From NCBI RefSeq assembly GCF_947500325.1, contig NZ_CANMRQ010000013.1, positions 1-64,000 of the forward strand: 64,000 nt of DNA, read 5' to 3'. Under the pieces are notes generated by a model. It had not been told where the DNA came from. It saw only the letters and a program-made list of their open reading frames with translations, and ran no database searches. The DNA is from an uncultured Lacinutrix sp. Its GTDB lineage: Bacteria; Bacteroidota; Bacteroidia; Flavobacteriales; Flavobacteriaceae. Shown piece by piece: positions 44,722-52,771 of this stretch (its first letter is position 1; each line of letters starts with the position of its first letter). The translations under genes were made by a program, and so were the position numbers.

Positions 44722-44723
44722 TT

Positions 44724-45935
44724 TTGAAAACTATAAAATTAATCGTTTTAACCTTATTATTACTCGGTTGTAAAAACGAAAAAGGACCATCTAAAAACAA
44801 CTTGAGCTCTATTGAGCAAGGTTTAATAATTATTGACCAAGACTACAATAAAGCCATAGAAGTAGCATCACTACAAGATAAATTAATTTTTATCGACTTT
44901 TATACAACATGGTGTGCTCCGTGTAAGAAATTGGACAAATTAATCTTTCAAAACGATTCTATTAAGCAGGTTCTTGGAAAGGATTTTATTCTTTTAAAAT
45001 ACAATGCAGAAAATGACAGTATTTTTCATCTGTCCAAAAAACATCATGTAAGTAGTTATCCAACAGGGCTTATTATTAATAAAAAAGGATATGTTTTAAA
45101 TAGGAAATACGGTTTTCCAGGAGTAGACTTTCAATCGTTAAATAAAAACGTATTAGAGTTCACAAATAATGGTATTGAATTAAATAGAAAAAATAAAATA
45201 TTAAAAGGATATTCTAATAAGATTGAGGTATCTAAATACCCGAAGTTTTATGTTGATTATATAGATCGAACTAATACTAGAATCAATCCTCTAGAGATTA
45301 ATGAATATTTAAAAACTGAAAAAGATATTTTTTCAGAAGAATATTTTTCAACTTTAATATACTTCGCTAAGGAATCTACAAATGATATCGCAGAAACTAT
45401 TCTAAAAAACAGAGATAAATATTTAACCCTTTACGGCAAAACCGATGTTGAAATAATGATGTATTTTTTAACGTCAAGTAAATTTGACCAAGCAATATCA
45501 GAAAAAAGTCAAAGTAAATATGACGCTGCTGTTATCTATGCGAAAGCTGGATTAAGCAAAAAATGGACAGACGATATTCTACCTTCTTTTGAAAAAGACT
45601 TTTTAAAGGCTCAAAACAAATGGGACAAGGTTTTTGAAATTAATAAAAATTTAAAAAGCAAAGGTGAGTTTAATAACGAATATGTTAACCATTTTTGTTG
45701 GCAAGTTTATGAAGATTGCGAGAATCAAGAGATTATAAAAGAATGTCTTAAATGGATGAAAGTGGTTATAAAAGAAGAACCTACCTATTCCTATTTAGAC
45801 ACTTATGCTTATTTAATGTACAAATCTGGAGATAAAAAAGAAGCAAAAAAAATTGCTCTATTGGCGATAGAAACTGCCAAAAAGAAAGAAGAGAATACTG
45901 AAAGCATGGAAAAACTGATTAAAATGATTAGTTAA
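44724..45935 (+). CDS. Thioredoxin-fold lipoprotein
   Basis: A 403-residue lipoprotein starting at TTG 44724, 2 nt after the regulator stop: MKTIKLIVLTLLLLG then Cys16. A thioredoxin domain with the WCAPC active site (DFYTTWCAPCKKLD, near residue 63-67) and the cis-Pro loop VSSYPTG is followed by about 250 helical residues with TPR-like spacing (SYLDTYAYLMYKSGDKKEAKKIALLAIETA). The CxxC suggests thiol-disulfide chemistry in the periplasm. It is probably the effector or partner of the upstream regulator; that is inference. Confidence 0.85.
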   Translation: MKTIKLIVLTLLLLGCKNEKGPSKNNLSSIEQGLIIIDQDYNKAIEVASLQDKLIFIDFYTTWCAPCKKLDKLIFQNDSIKQVLGKDFILLKYNAENDSIFHLSKKHHVSSYPTGLIINKKGYVLNRKYGFPGVDFQSLNKNVLEFTNNGIELNRKNKILKGYSNKIEVSKYPKFYVDYIDRTNTRINPLEINEYLKTEKDIFSEEYFSTLIYFAKESTNDIAETILKNRDKYLTLYGKTDVEIMMYFLTSSKFDQAISEKSQSKYDAAVIYAKAGLSKKWTDDILPSFEKDFLKAQNKWDKVFEINKNLKSKGEFNNEYVNHFCWQVYEDCENQEIIKECLKWMKVVIKEEPTYSYLDTYAYLMYKSGDKKEAKKIALLAIETAKKKEENTESMEKLIKMIS

Positions 45936-46079
45936 CTAGGTGATTAAATTCATTTATTCAATCTAGAACAAACAAACTAAATTCATAGTATTCTTTTTTA
46001 TTTAATATTTGATTAGACTAATCCAACCACTAATTAAATAAAACTATATATTACATAATTGAGTAAAAACAATTAAAAA

Positions 46080-46658
46080 ATCGAAACATTAAAATACATA
46101 CTAAACAAGTTTCTTCCTATAGAAGAAAATGATTGGGAGGCAATAAAACCTTATTTAAGAATTGTTCAATTTAATGAAAATGAGCAATTACTAAATCCTC
46201 CCAATATATGCGATTTCATTGCCTTTATTAAATCTGGTTCAATAAGATCTTATCATAGAGACGATAATCTTATTGAAACCAATCTTTTACTAAAATCTGA
46301 AAACGAATTTATTACAGATTACGAAAGTTTTATAAGCCAAAAGCCATCAACATTATGGATTCAATCTATTGAAAAAGCTGAGGTCATTTTATTAGACAGA
46401 ACTGGACTACATTCACTTTACGAAACTTCTTTCTATTGGAATACATTTGGTAGAATTATGAGTGAACAAATTTTTATAAACAGTAAACGTAGAACAGAAC
46501 AACTGTTATTTTTAGCGCCTAAAGACAGGTATTTATTACTCTTAAAAGAGCAACCTAACTTTTTTCAAAAATACGCATTGAAACACATTGCTAGCTATTT
46601 AGGTATAACACCACAATCTTTAAGTAGGATTAGAAATCAACTTTCTAAAAAACATTAA
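46080..46658 (+). CDS. Crp/Fnr-type regulator, complete frame without a standard start codon
   Basis: An open frame of 192 codons runs from the stop at 46074-46076 to 46658. Read from codon ATC at 46080 it gives IETLKYILNKFLPIEENDWEA, an N-terminus of the kind Crp/Fnr-type regulators of flavobacteria usually have (as M-[I/K]-x-TL), then a cAMP-like pocket region (FIAFIKSGSIRSYHRDDN; ENEFITDYESFISQKPS) and a C-terminal HTH (LKHIASYLGITPQSLSRIRNQLSKK). No ATG, GTG or TTG occurs in frame before 46458, which would leave only 66 residues and no sensor domain. Either a rare start (ATC, or ATT-like) is used or the start was lost. The adjacent DUF3995 gene is the likely target. Confidence 0.6.
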   Translation: METLKYILNKFLPIEENDWEAIKPYLRIVQFNENEQLLNPPNICDFIAFIKSGSIRSYHRDDNLIETNLLLKSENEFITDYESFISQKPSTLWIQSIEKAEVILLDRTGLHSLYETSFYWNTFGRIMSEQIFINSKRRTEQLLFLAPKDRYLLLLKEQPNFFQKYALKHIASYLGITPQSLSRIRNQLSKKH

Positions 46659-46695
46659 TTACCCAAAGTTAAGTGGTAGCTATAATACATAACTC

Positions 46696-46703
46696 TAAAT
46701 TTG
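46696..46703 (+). promoter_or_regulatory. -7 box upstream of the DUF3995 gene
   Basis: TAaaTTTG, ending 48 nt before the ATG at 46752. Confidence 0.45.
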
Positions 46704-46751
46704 TTTGAATTAAAACTAATATATAGAACACTTTTTTAAAATTTCAATCTT

Positions 46752-47183
46752 ATGGTTATTGTAGCCCTATCTATATTTCTATTCTTAATTTTTACAGTAC
46801 TTGGTGGATTTCATTTCTATTGGCTTTTTGGAGGTGTTTGGGGTTTAAAAAGTGTTATTCCCACAAAAGAAAATGAGTTAAGTAATTTATCTATTCCTAA
46901 ATTAGCGACCTTAATAGTAGGACTCACATTAACTCTATTTGGGTTACTATATCTCGTAAAATCTGGACTCATTAATGTTCAAATTCCGAATTGGATAATA
47001 AACTACGGATATTGGTTTATACCTTCTATTTTTATTTTGCGTGCTATTGGCGAATTCAATTATGTTGGGTTTTTCAAAAAAATAAAAAACACTAAATTCT
47101 CGAAAGCAGATACAGAAGTATTTTCTCCACTTTGTTTAATTATTGGAATCATTGGAATACTCATTCAATTAATACATATATAA
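46752..47183 (+). CDS. DUF3995-like membrane protein
   Basis: A 143-residue protein with four membrane helices; the opening SIFLFLIFTVLGGFHFYWLFGGVWG followed by VIPTK matches my memory of the DUF3995 family, which starts with a helix rich in Phe and Trp and a G(G/S)xWG motif. Function unknown. It follows the Crp/Fnr-type frame by 93 nt in the same direction, an arrangement common for a regulator and its target. Confidence 0.75.
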   Translation: MVIVALSIFLFLIFTVLGGFHFYWLFGGVWGLKSVIPTKENELSNLSIPKLATLIVGLTLTLFGLLYLVKSGLINVQIPNWIINYGYWFIPSIFILRAIGEFNYVGFFKKIKNTKFSKADTEVFSPLCLIIGIIGILIQLIHI

Positions 47184-47361
47184 CTCTCTAGTTGACATAA
47201 AACTTATATCAATAAAAGCAATATATAAGTTACTCCTTTTCTATTTATAAGATACAACAGAAGTAATGGCTAAATTCACTAATTAATACCTCAATAATTT
47301 TATTTTTTTATTATAACTACAAAAAGAACTCAACCTAGTTGTATTAATAAAAGCTCTTACC

Positions 47362-47382
47362 TATATTTGCAACTCAGTTGCA
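47362..47382 (+). promoter_or_regulatory. Promoter and overlapping Fur-type operator of the MerC gene
   Basis: The -7 box TAtaTTTG (47362-47369) overlaps the perfect 7-1-7 palindrome TGCAACTCAGTTGCA (47368-47382). A protein bound there would block the start of transcription. The next gene starts at 47398. The same palindrome occurs upstream of the Fur gene. Confidence 0.75.
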
Positions 47383-47397
47383 TTAACTAGAAATTAA

Positions 47398-47802
47398 ATG
47401 GTATTTATAACGCGTAAATCAGATATGTTGGGAGCTATTGCAAGTACTTTGTGTCTAATACATTGTATTGCTACTCCTTTTCTTTTTATAGTACAAACTT
47501 GTTCGGTAACCTGTTGTAGTGCAGCTCCAACTTGGTGGCAGTTTATTGATTATTTTTTCTTAATTATTTCCTTTTTTGCGATTTACAAGTCAACACAAAC
47601 AAGTTCAAATAGTTGGATAAAGCCTTTATTGTGGCTAAGTTGGTTTCTACTGTTCTTAGTAATAGTAAACGAAAAATTGGAGTGGTTGGTTTTAAATGAT
47701 AATCTTATTTATGTTCCCGCAATAGCGTTAGTGATTCTGCATTTATATAATCTAAAATATTGTAAATGTAATACAAATAGATGCTGTATAAGCGACGAAT
47801 AA
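47398..47802 (+). CDS. MerC-domain membrane protein
   Basis: A 134-residue inner-membrane protein. SDMLGAIASTLCLIHCIATPFL has the paired Cys of MerC (TLCLIHC), with QTCSVTCCSAAP next and several membrane helices after it; the C-terminus is Cys-rich (LKYCKCNTNRCCISDE). MerC-type proteins carry metal ions, originally mercury; in flavobacteria similar genes sit beside Fur-type regulators and probably move zinc or another metal. The start overlaps no other feature; an operator lies 15 nt upstream. Convergent with the Fur gene. Confidence 0.82.
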   Translation: MVFITRKSDMLGAIASTLCLIHCIATPFLFIVQTCSVTCCSAAPTWWQFIDYFFLIISFFAIYKSTQTSSNSWIKPLLWLSWFLLFLVIVNEKLEWLVLNDNLIYVPAIALVILHLYNLKYCKCNTNRCCISDE

Positions 47803-47820
47803 ATCATGACACATGATGCA

Positions 47821-48201
47821 CTAAACATAACATTCTTCACATTTACCTTGAAGCAAAACTTGAGATACATCTACTTTACGGTTAGGTATTTTTGGAATAA
47901 GAACATCTGTAGATAAACAATCTACTTTACCACAATCTGAACATTGAAAATGAGGATGAGAATCTTGATGACCAGATACAGAACAACCATTACATTTGGC
48001 ATACCATTTATGCCCATTTTTTCCTAAAAAAGAATGTAAAACTTTATCTTCTTCAAGTTTATCTAAAACACGATAAACTGTCGTCTTATTTAACTCTGAA
48101 GCAAGACGTTCTACTAAAGTTATAGCTGAAATAGCGCTTGATTTCTTATCAAATTCCTCAAGTAATATTTTTACAGATTTTGTTTTTCTTAATATCCCCA
48201 T
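47821..48201 (-). CDS. Fur-family metalloregulator
   Basis: A 126-residue DNA-binding protein of the Fur family. The N-terminal winged helix (ILLEEFDKKSSAISAITLVERLASELNKTTVYRVLDKLEEDKVLH, in parts) is followed by the metal-binding domain with GHKWYAKCNGC, DSHPHFQCSDCGKVDC and a C-terminal CEEC; two CxxC pairs make a structural zinc site. The longest frame begins at 48219, but that codon lies in the operator and promoter region. ATG 48201 (MGILRKTKSV) is preferred and the -7 box ends 4 nt before it. It probably controls MerC and itself through TGCAACT-n-AGTTGCA sites; the metal is unknown (zinc likely). Confidence 0.85.
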   Translation of the reverse strand: MGILRKTKSVKILLEEFDKKSSAISAITLVERLASELNKTTVYRVLDKLEEDKVLHSFLGKNGHKWYAKCNGCSVSGHQDSHPHFQCSDCGKVDCLSTDVLIPKIPNRKVDVSQVLLQGKCEECYV

Positions 48202-48214
48202 AAAACAAATATAA

Positions 48215-48229
48215 TGCAACTGAGTTGCT
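48215..48229 (-). promoter_or_regulatory. Fur-type operator upstream of the Fur gene
   Basis: TGCAACTGAGTTGCT (read on +), one base from the perfect 7-1-7 palindrome found before the MerC gene. The adjoining minus-strand TAtaTTTG -7 box (48206-48213) ends 4 nt from the ATG at 48201, so the mRNA is probably leaderless and autorepressed. Confidence 0.7.
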
Positions 48230-48246
48230 AAACAAAATATTTTATT

Positions 48247-48267
48247 TATATTTGCAACTCAGTTGCA
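48247..48267 (+). promoter_or_regulatory. Orphan promoter-operator copy facing right
   Basis: TAtaTTTG (48247-48254) overlaps TGCAACTCAGTTGCA (48253-48267), the same arrangement as before the MerC gene. It points to the right, but the next gene (at 48559) starts 291 nt further on. It looks like a duplicated or leftover regulated promoter, or drives the non-coding region 48270-48558. Confidence 0.65.
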
Positions 48268-48293
48268 TTAGTATTACATTAATTAAACTGATT

Positions 48294-48354
48294 TGTACAT
48301 TTTTTGGATTATGTACATTTTCAGATTGTGTACATTTTGGATTATGTACATTTT
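48294..48354 (+). repeat. Four direct repeats of TGTACATTTT
   Basis: Copies at 48294, 48312, 48329 and 48345, spaced 18, 17 and 16 nt. Each contains the palindrome TGTACA; the spacers share GGATTA or similar. They look like clustered binding sites (iterons or a cooperative operator). Confidence 0.75.
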
Positions 48355-48376
48355 TTGAATTTTATTAGAAATTGAA

Positions 48377-48443
48377 CCTTTTGAATCTTTCCACATTTTT
48401 TTTAAGTTTCATGAAAGGTATTGAAAAAAACAGATTCAAAAGG
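48377..48443. repeat. Perfect 12-bp inverted repeat
   Basis: CCTTTTGAATCT (48377-48388) and AGATTCAAAAGG (48432-48443) are reverse complements, 43 nt apart, with extra partial matches outside. Within the loop lies TTTCATGAAA. The DNA between 48270 and 48558 has no convincing gene; this could be a structured RNA or a transposon-remnant end. Confidence 0.6.
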
Positions 48444-48558
48444 CCAATTTCTTTATACTAATTTTGCATAAAGTTAGATAAAAAAGCATAAAAACATTTT
48501 TAAAATAGTAGTTTTTAAACCCAACTCCCAATTCTAAATTCACTATCTTTAAATAGTA

Positions 48559-48921
48559 ATGTTCTACTTAAAACTACATAAATGGCTTTATAGTTTAACG
48601 GTATTAGCATCGCTAATCTCTTATTCTGGAAATGCTAGTACAACAACTTTTGTTAGCAACACTACAGAATGGATACAAATTAAAGAGACGAGGAAACAAC
48701 TTGCTTATTATGTAAATTATAATAAGATACTACAAACAAAAGACGACTCGTTTTCGTTCTATAAACTACAATACTTTAGCTTTAAAAAGAAAACTGAAGA
48801 TTACAATCATATACTTTTTATTAAGCAGAATAATCTTTATAATCATTTTAAGACTGGGCGTCTCTATTCTATACTAAAAGCTCAACTTCTAATAAACACT
48901 GTGAATTCTACAATTATTTAA
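48559..48921 (+). CDS. Hypothetical small protein
   Basis: A 120-residue frame with a weak signal peptide or membrane segment (LYSLTVLASLISYSG). The rest is Lys/Tyr/Phe-rich with no family I recognise. Its base composition is like that of the neighbours, and no ribosome site is clear. It could be a real small exported protein or a remnant; the downstream 59-residue frame could be in the same transcript. Confidence 0.4.
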   Translation: MFYLKLHKWLYSLTVLASLISYSGNASTTTFVSNTTEWIQIKETRKQLAYYVNYNKILQTKDDSFSFYKLQYFSFKKKTEDYNHILFIKQNNLYNHFKTGRLYSILKAQLLINTVNSTII

Positions 48922-48977
48922 ACCAGGTTATAAATAACCTTTTCTTCTCGATTTAAATAATTACAAAATTCACAATT

Positions 48978-49157
48978 ATGAATATAAAAAAACAACTACG
49001 ATTAGTAGCGTTAATAGTATTTATAGCTATTGCATGCGCTATACCTTTTCCTATGACATTTAAAAGGAAAGATAACTTACCAAAACATCTTATTGAACAA
49101 TTAGATACAAAAGACGATGCTCAGGATGAAAACTTAAAAAAAGATGCTTTTGGTTAA
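48978..49157 (+). CDS. Small single-pass membrane protein (59 aa)
   Basis: A 59-residue frame: basic start MNIKKQLRL, hydrophobic segment VALIVFIAIACAIPFPM with a Cys at residue 20 that may be a lipidation site, then a charged tail (FKRKDNLPKHLIEQLDTKDDAQDENLKKDAFG, in parts). The pattern fits small membrane-anchored flavobacterial proteins, but no family is certain. It lies 130 nt before the FG-GAP protein gene. Confidence 0.5.
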   Translation: MNIKKQLRLVALIVFIAIACAIPFPMTFKRKDNLPKHLIEQLDTKDDAQDENLKKDAFG

Positions 49158-49287
49158 ATTCAAAGATTATTTCATTTTTTAACTCATTGATTTAATTTAC
49201 TTTACTAAATTTAAGCTTCAGAAAAAGATATCCCCAACATCTTATTACTTAATCTATTTATATTTTTAATAATAAAAAAAGATTGAG

Positions 49288-50865
49288 ATGAAAACAAATT
49301 ACTTTTTTGCAGTTTTACTATGTCTATTCTGTTTTAAAACACAAGCACAATGGATAGACTTTGTTGAAGAAACTAGTACTAGAATAAATGTTGTAAATAT
49401 ATCTGACAATACAGACAATACAAAAGTTGATGATCAAGAAAAAGATTTAGCTGTTGGCGATTTTAACAATGATGGCTTTACAGATTTAGTGGTCGTTAGA
49501 AAAACACCTTTCTCATCTGCTGGAGGTAAGACAGATTTATTGTTTATGAATGAAAATGGCGTTTTAGAAGACAAAACCGATGTTTATGCGCCTGCATTTT
49601 TATCGAGTTCTACAGATGCTAGAGATATTATTTGCGTTGATGTTAATAAAGACACTTGGTTAGATCTTTTTATTATTAACACTTTTGAAGACCAGCCCAA
49701 ATTATTTATTAATCAAGGTGAAGACACTAATGGAAATTGGCTTGGTTTTATAGATGAATCTAGCACGAGATTACCAACCATTACTGTTAATCCTATTCAG
49801 TTTTGTGCCGGTTGGAGTGGTGATTTAACTGGTAACACCTATCCAGATTTATTTATGGTAAATTATGATCCTTTTGGTAATGCTTTAGATGCTTTATTAA
49901 TAAACGATGGCACAGGTGTTTTTACTGAGGAAACGCAAACACGAATGGGAGATTTAAGAAACTCCAGCTTTGGTACAGGTGTAGAATTTCATGATATAGA
50001 TAATGATAACGATCTAGACATTATAAAAAACCTAGGTTTAAATAATATCGCTCCATTTAATACTAAAGGGACTTTAGTATTATTTAATAATGGTGCAGGT
50101 ACCTTTACAAATTGGCATAGATTACCTGGTCCAGATCCATACATGTTTACTGCTGGAGATTTAAATGATAATGGGTTTTTAGATTTTTATTTAGTTGATG
50201 ATGCAGCAGATTATATAGATAAAATAACAAGTGTTACTATAGACCAAAGCGTAACAGTAACCCAACAAAGCATGGCTACCAATAGAACCGATGGCTTTGG
50301 AGGAAATGTAAAAATGGTTGACCTTGACGGTGATGGTGATTTAGATATTGGTTTGTCTAGTGTAGATACAGATTTACCTCCATGTGAAACACCTGCAAAC
50401 AGACGATTTATAATTTTTGAAAATGAAAACCTCTATAGCGGTAATATTATTCATCCTTACGGTTCGACTATTAATGCTTGGAACGTTTCAACTTACGATC
50501 ACGATTATATTGATATTAATAATGACGGCTTAATGGACATTATTTTAGGTGCCTGCGATGATTATAAAATATTCATGCAAGTAAACCCAGCATTATCTGT
50601 TGAAGAAGACACTCTAGATACTCCATTTAGTTTACATCCTAATCCAAGTAATGGAAATATAACAATTAATTTAGGAGCTATAAAAAACGATACAGTTACG
50701 TTAGATATTTATACTATAGAAGGCAGAAAAATAACCTCTATTGAAAAGCAAAATATAGATAGTAGTTTTACTCTAGATTTAAAACAGCAACTACAAACTG
50801 GAGTGTACTTTATTAAATTTAAAACAGATACTGCTACGTTTACAAAAAAGATTATAATAGAGTAA
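49288..50865 (+). CDS. FG-GAP/VCBS-repeat protein with type IX sorting domain
   Basis: A 525-residue secreted protein. After a signal peptide (MKTNYFFAVLLCLFCFKTQAQ) come about six FG-GAP-like blades with DxDxDG-type calcium loops: VGDFNNDGFTDLVVV, VDVNKDTWLDLFII, HDIDNDNDLDII, GDLNDNGFLDFYLV, VDLDGDGDLDIGL and IDINNDGLMDIIL. The C-terminal 80 residues are a Por sorting domain (LHPNPSNGNITINL ... GVYFIKF...TKKIIIE). Such proteins act at the cell surface in adhesion or polymer binding. Ends 2 nt before the convergent argS. Confidence 0.9.
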   Translation: MKTNYFFAVLLCLFCFKTQAQWIDFVEETSTRINVVNISDNTDNTKVDDQEKDLAVGDFNNDGFTDLVVVRKTPFSSAGGKTDLLFMNENGVLEDKTDVYAPAFLSSSTDARDIICVDVNKDTWLDLFIINTFEDQPKLFINQGEDTNGNWLGFIDESSTRLPTITVNPIQFCAGWSGDLTGNTYPDLFMVNYDPFGNALDALLINDGTGVFTEETQTRMGDLRNSSFGTGVEFHDIDNDNDLDIIKNLGLNNIAPFNTKGTLVLFNNGAGTFTNWHRLPGPDPYMFTAGDLNDNGFLDFYLVDDAADYIDKITSVTIDQSVTVTQQSMATNRTDGFGGNVKMVDLDGDGDLDIGLSSVDTDLPPCETPANRRFIIFENENLYSGNIIHPYGSTINAWNVSTYDHDYIDINNDGLMDIILGACDDYKIFMQVNPALSVEEDTLDTPFSLHPNPSNGNITINLGAIKNDTVTLDIYTIEGRKITSIEKQNIDSSFTLDLKQQLQTGVYFIKFKTDTATFTKKIIIE

Positions 50866-50867
50866 AC

Positions 50868-52661
50868 TTACATACGTTCAGGTACATTAATACCTAATAA
50901 GCTAAATCCGTTTTTAATAGTATTAGCAACGGTTTGCGATAATTGTACTCTAAAATTCATAGATTGCTCATCGTCATTGCCCATAACTATAGGTAAATTT
51001 TGAAAAAATGAATTATAATCTTTTACTAATTCGTATATGTAATTAGCTATTAATGCTGGACTATGATTATTTGCTGCATTTTGAATCACTTCTGGGAATA
51101 ACTGTAATTGCTTTAATAATGTTTTTTCCTTGTCATGTAGTTCTAACGACAATTCAACTAAACTAGAAGAAACAACATTATTAACTTTAGCTTTACGCAA
51201 AATAGATTGTATTCTAGCATATGTATATTGAATAAAAGGTCCAGTATTACCCTGGAAATCTATAGACTCTTTTGGATCAAATAAAATACGCTTTTTAGGA
51301 TCGACCTTTAAAAGGTAATATTTTAAAGCACCTAGACCTATGGTTTTATATAACTCTTGTTTTTCTTCTTTAGAATAACCATCTAACTTCCCTAATTCTT
51401 CAGAAATTTCTTGAGCAGTAGTTGCCATACCAGTAATTAAATCATCTGCATCTACAACAGTTCCTTCTCTACTCTTCATTTTACCGCTAGGTAAATCTAC
51501 CATACCGTAACTTAAATGAAATAGATTTTTAGCCCAATCGAATCCTAATTTTTTTATAATTAAGAATAATACTTGAAAATGATACTCTTGCTCATTACCA
51601 ACAGTATAAACCATACCACCAACATTAGGAAAATCTTTCACACGTTGTATCGCTGTACCAATATCTTGGGTCATATAAACAGCTGTACCATCACTACGTA
51701 ATACTATTTTTTCATCTAGACCATCTTCTGTTAAATCACACCATACAGATCCATCTTCTTTTTTAAAGAAAACACCTGTTTTTAAGCCTTCATCAACAAA
51801 TTCTTTTCCCAATAAATAGGTTTGACTTTCATAATATAGTTTATCAAAATCTACTCCTAAGTTTTTATAAGTTACATTAAAACCATCATAAACCCATTGG
51901 TTCATTGTTTCCCATAATGCAACGGTTTCTTTATCTCCTGACTCCCATTTTAAAAGCATATTTTGTGCTTCAACTAAAATAGGTGCTTCTTTTTTAGCTT
52001 CTTCTTCAGTCTTACCTTGCCCTTTTAAAACTTCAATCTCTTTTTTGTATTCTTGATCGAACTTCACATAATAATTCCCAACTAGCTTATCTCCTTTTAG
52101 CCCAGTTGACTCTGGTGTCTCTTCATTACCAAAACGTTGCCATGCCAACATACTTTTACAAATATGAATACCACGATCATTAATAATTTGTGTTTTGTAT
52201 ACTTCGCGACCAGAAGCTTTTAAAATTTCAGCGACACTAAACCCTAATAAATTATTTCTAATATGCCCAAGATGCAACGGTTTGTTTGTATTTGGTGAAG
52301 AATATTCAACCATAACAGCTTTATCTTCTGTATTAGTCTTTATAAATCCGTAAACGTCATTATCTTTTATAGTGTTGAAAAACGTAACGAAATAACTATC
52401 ATTAATTTCTATATTTAAAAACCCTTTAACAACATTAAAAGCTTTTACCTCTTCAACATTATCAACTAAATATTGACCTATAGTTTCACCTATTTGCACA
52501 GGGTTACCTTTAACAACTCTTAGCATTGGAAATACAACAACAGTGATATCTCCCGCAAACTCTTTACGTGTTGCTTGAAATTCTACGCTTTCTAAATCTG
52601 CTTGAAACATTAGTTTCACAGCTTGTTTTACATGATTTGATAAAGTGTCTTGCAGGCTCAT
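50868..52661 (-). CDS. argS: Arginyl-tRNA synthetase
   Basis: A 597-residue class I aminoacyl-tRNA synthetase charging tRNA-Arg. An N-terminal Add-1 domain precedes the HIGH motif HLGHIRNNLLG near residue 131, the KMSKS region appears as GKMKSREGTVVDADDLI, and the late DALRYYLL-type segment is ALKYYLLKVD. The C-terminal DALR anticodon-binding domain ends GINVPERM. Length and motifs are standard. A TAtcTTTG -7 box lies at 52684-52691, 22 nt before the ATG. Confidence 0.97.
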   Translation of the reverse strand: MSLQDTLSNHVKQAVKLMFQADLESVEFQATRKEFAGDITVVVFPMLRVVKGNPVQIGETIGQYLVDNVEEVKAFNVVKGFLNIEINDSYFVTFFNTIKDNDVYGFIKTNTEDKAVMVEYSSPNTNKPLHLGHIRNNLLGFSVAEILKASGREVYKTQIINDRGIHICKSMLAWQRFGNEETPESTGLKGDKLVGNYYVKFDQEYKKEIEVLKGQGKTEEEAKKEAPILVEAQNMLLKWESGDKETVALWETMNQWVYDGFNVTYKNLGVDFDKLYYESQTYLLGKEFVDEGLKTGVFFKKEDGSVWCDLTEDGLDEKIVLRSDGTAVYMTQDIGTAIQRVKDFPNVGGMVYTVGNEQEYHFQVLFLIIKKLGFDWAKNLFHLSYGMVDLPSGKMKSREGTVVDADDLITGMATTAQEISEELGKLDGYSKEEKQELYKTIGLGALKYYLLKVDPKKRILFDPKESIDFQGNTGPFIQYTYARIQSILRKAKVNNVVSSSLVELSLELHDKEKTLLKQLQLFPEVIQNAANNHSPALIANYIYELVKDYNSFFQNLPIVMGNDDEQSMNFRVQLSQTVANTIKNGFSLLGINVPERM

Positions 52662-52683
52662 TTACAGTTGTTTTTTAGACGGA

Positions 52684-52691
52684 CAAAGATA
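52684..52691 (-). promoter_or_regulatory. -7 box of argS
   Basis: Minus-strand TAtcTTTG ending 22 nt before the start codon. Confidence 0.5.
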
Positions 52692-52771
52692 GTATTTTTA
52701 TTTCGTGTAAATTATAGGTTTCCTATGTAATTCTATATCTTTATCTTTTTAAAAAACTAACCAATTTATTT

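Noticed and set aside
48202-48219. Longer N-terminus of the Fur-type protein (MHYICF)
   Set aside because: These codons overlap the operator and -7 box, so they would not be transcribed.
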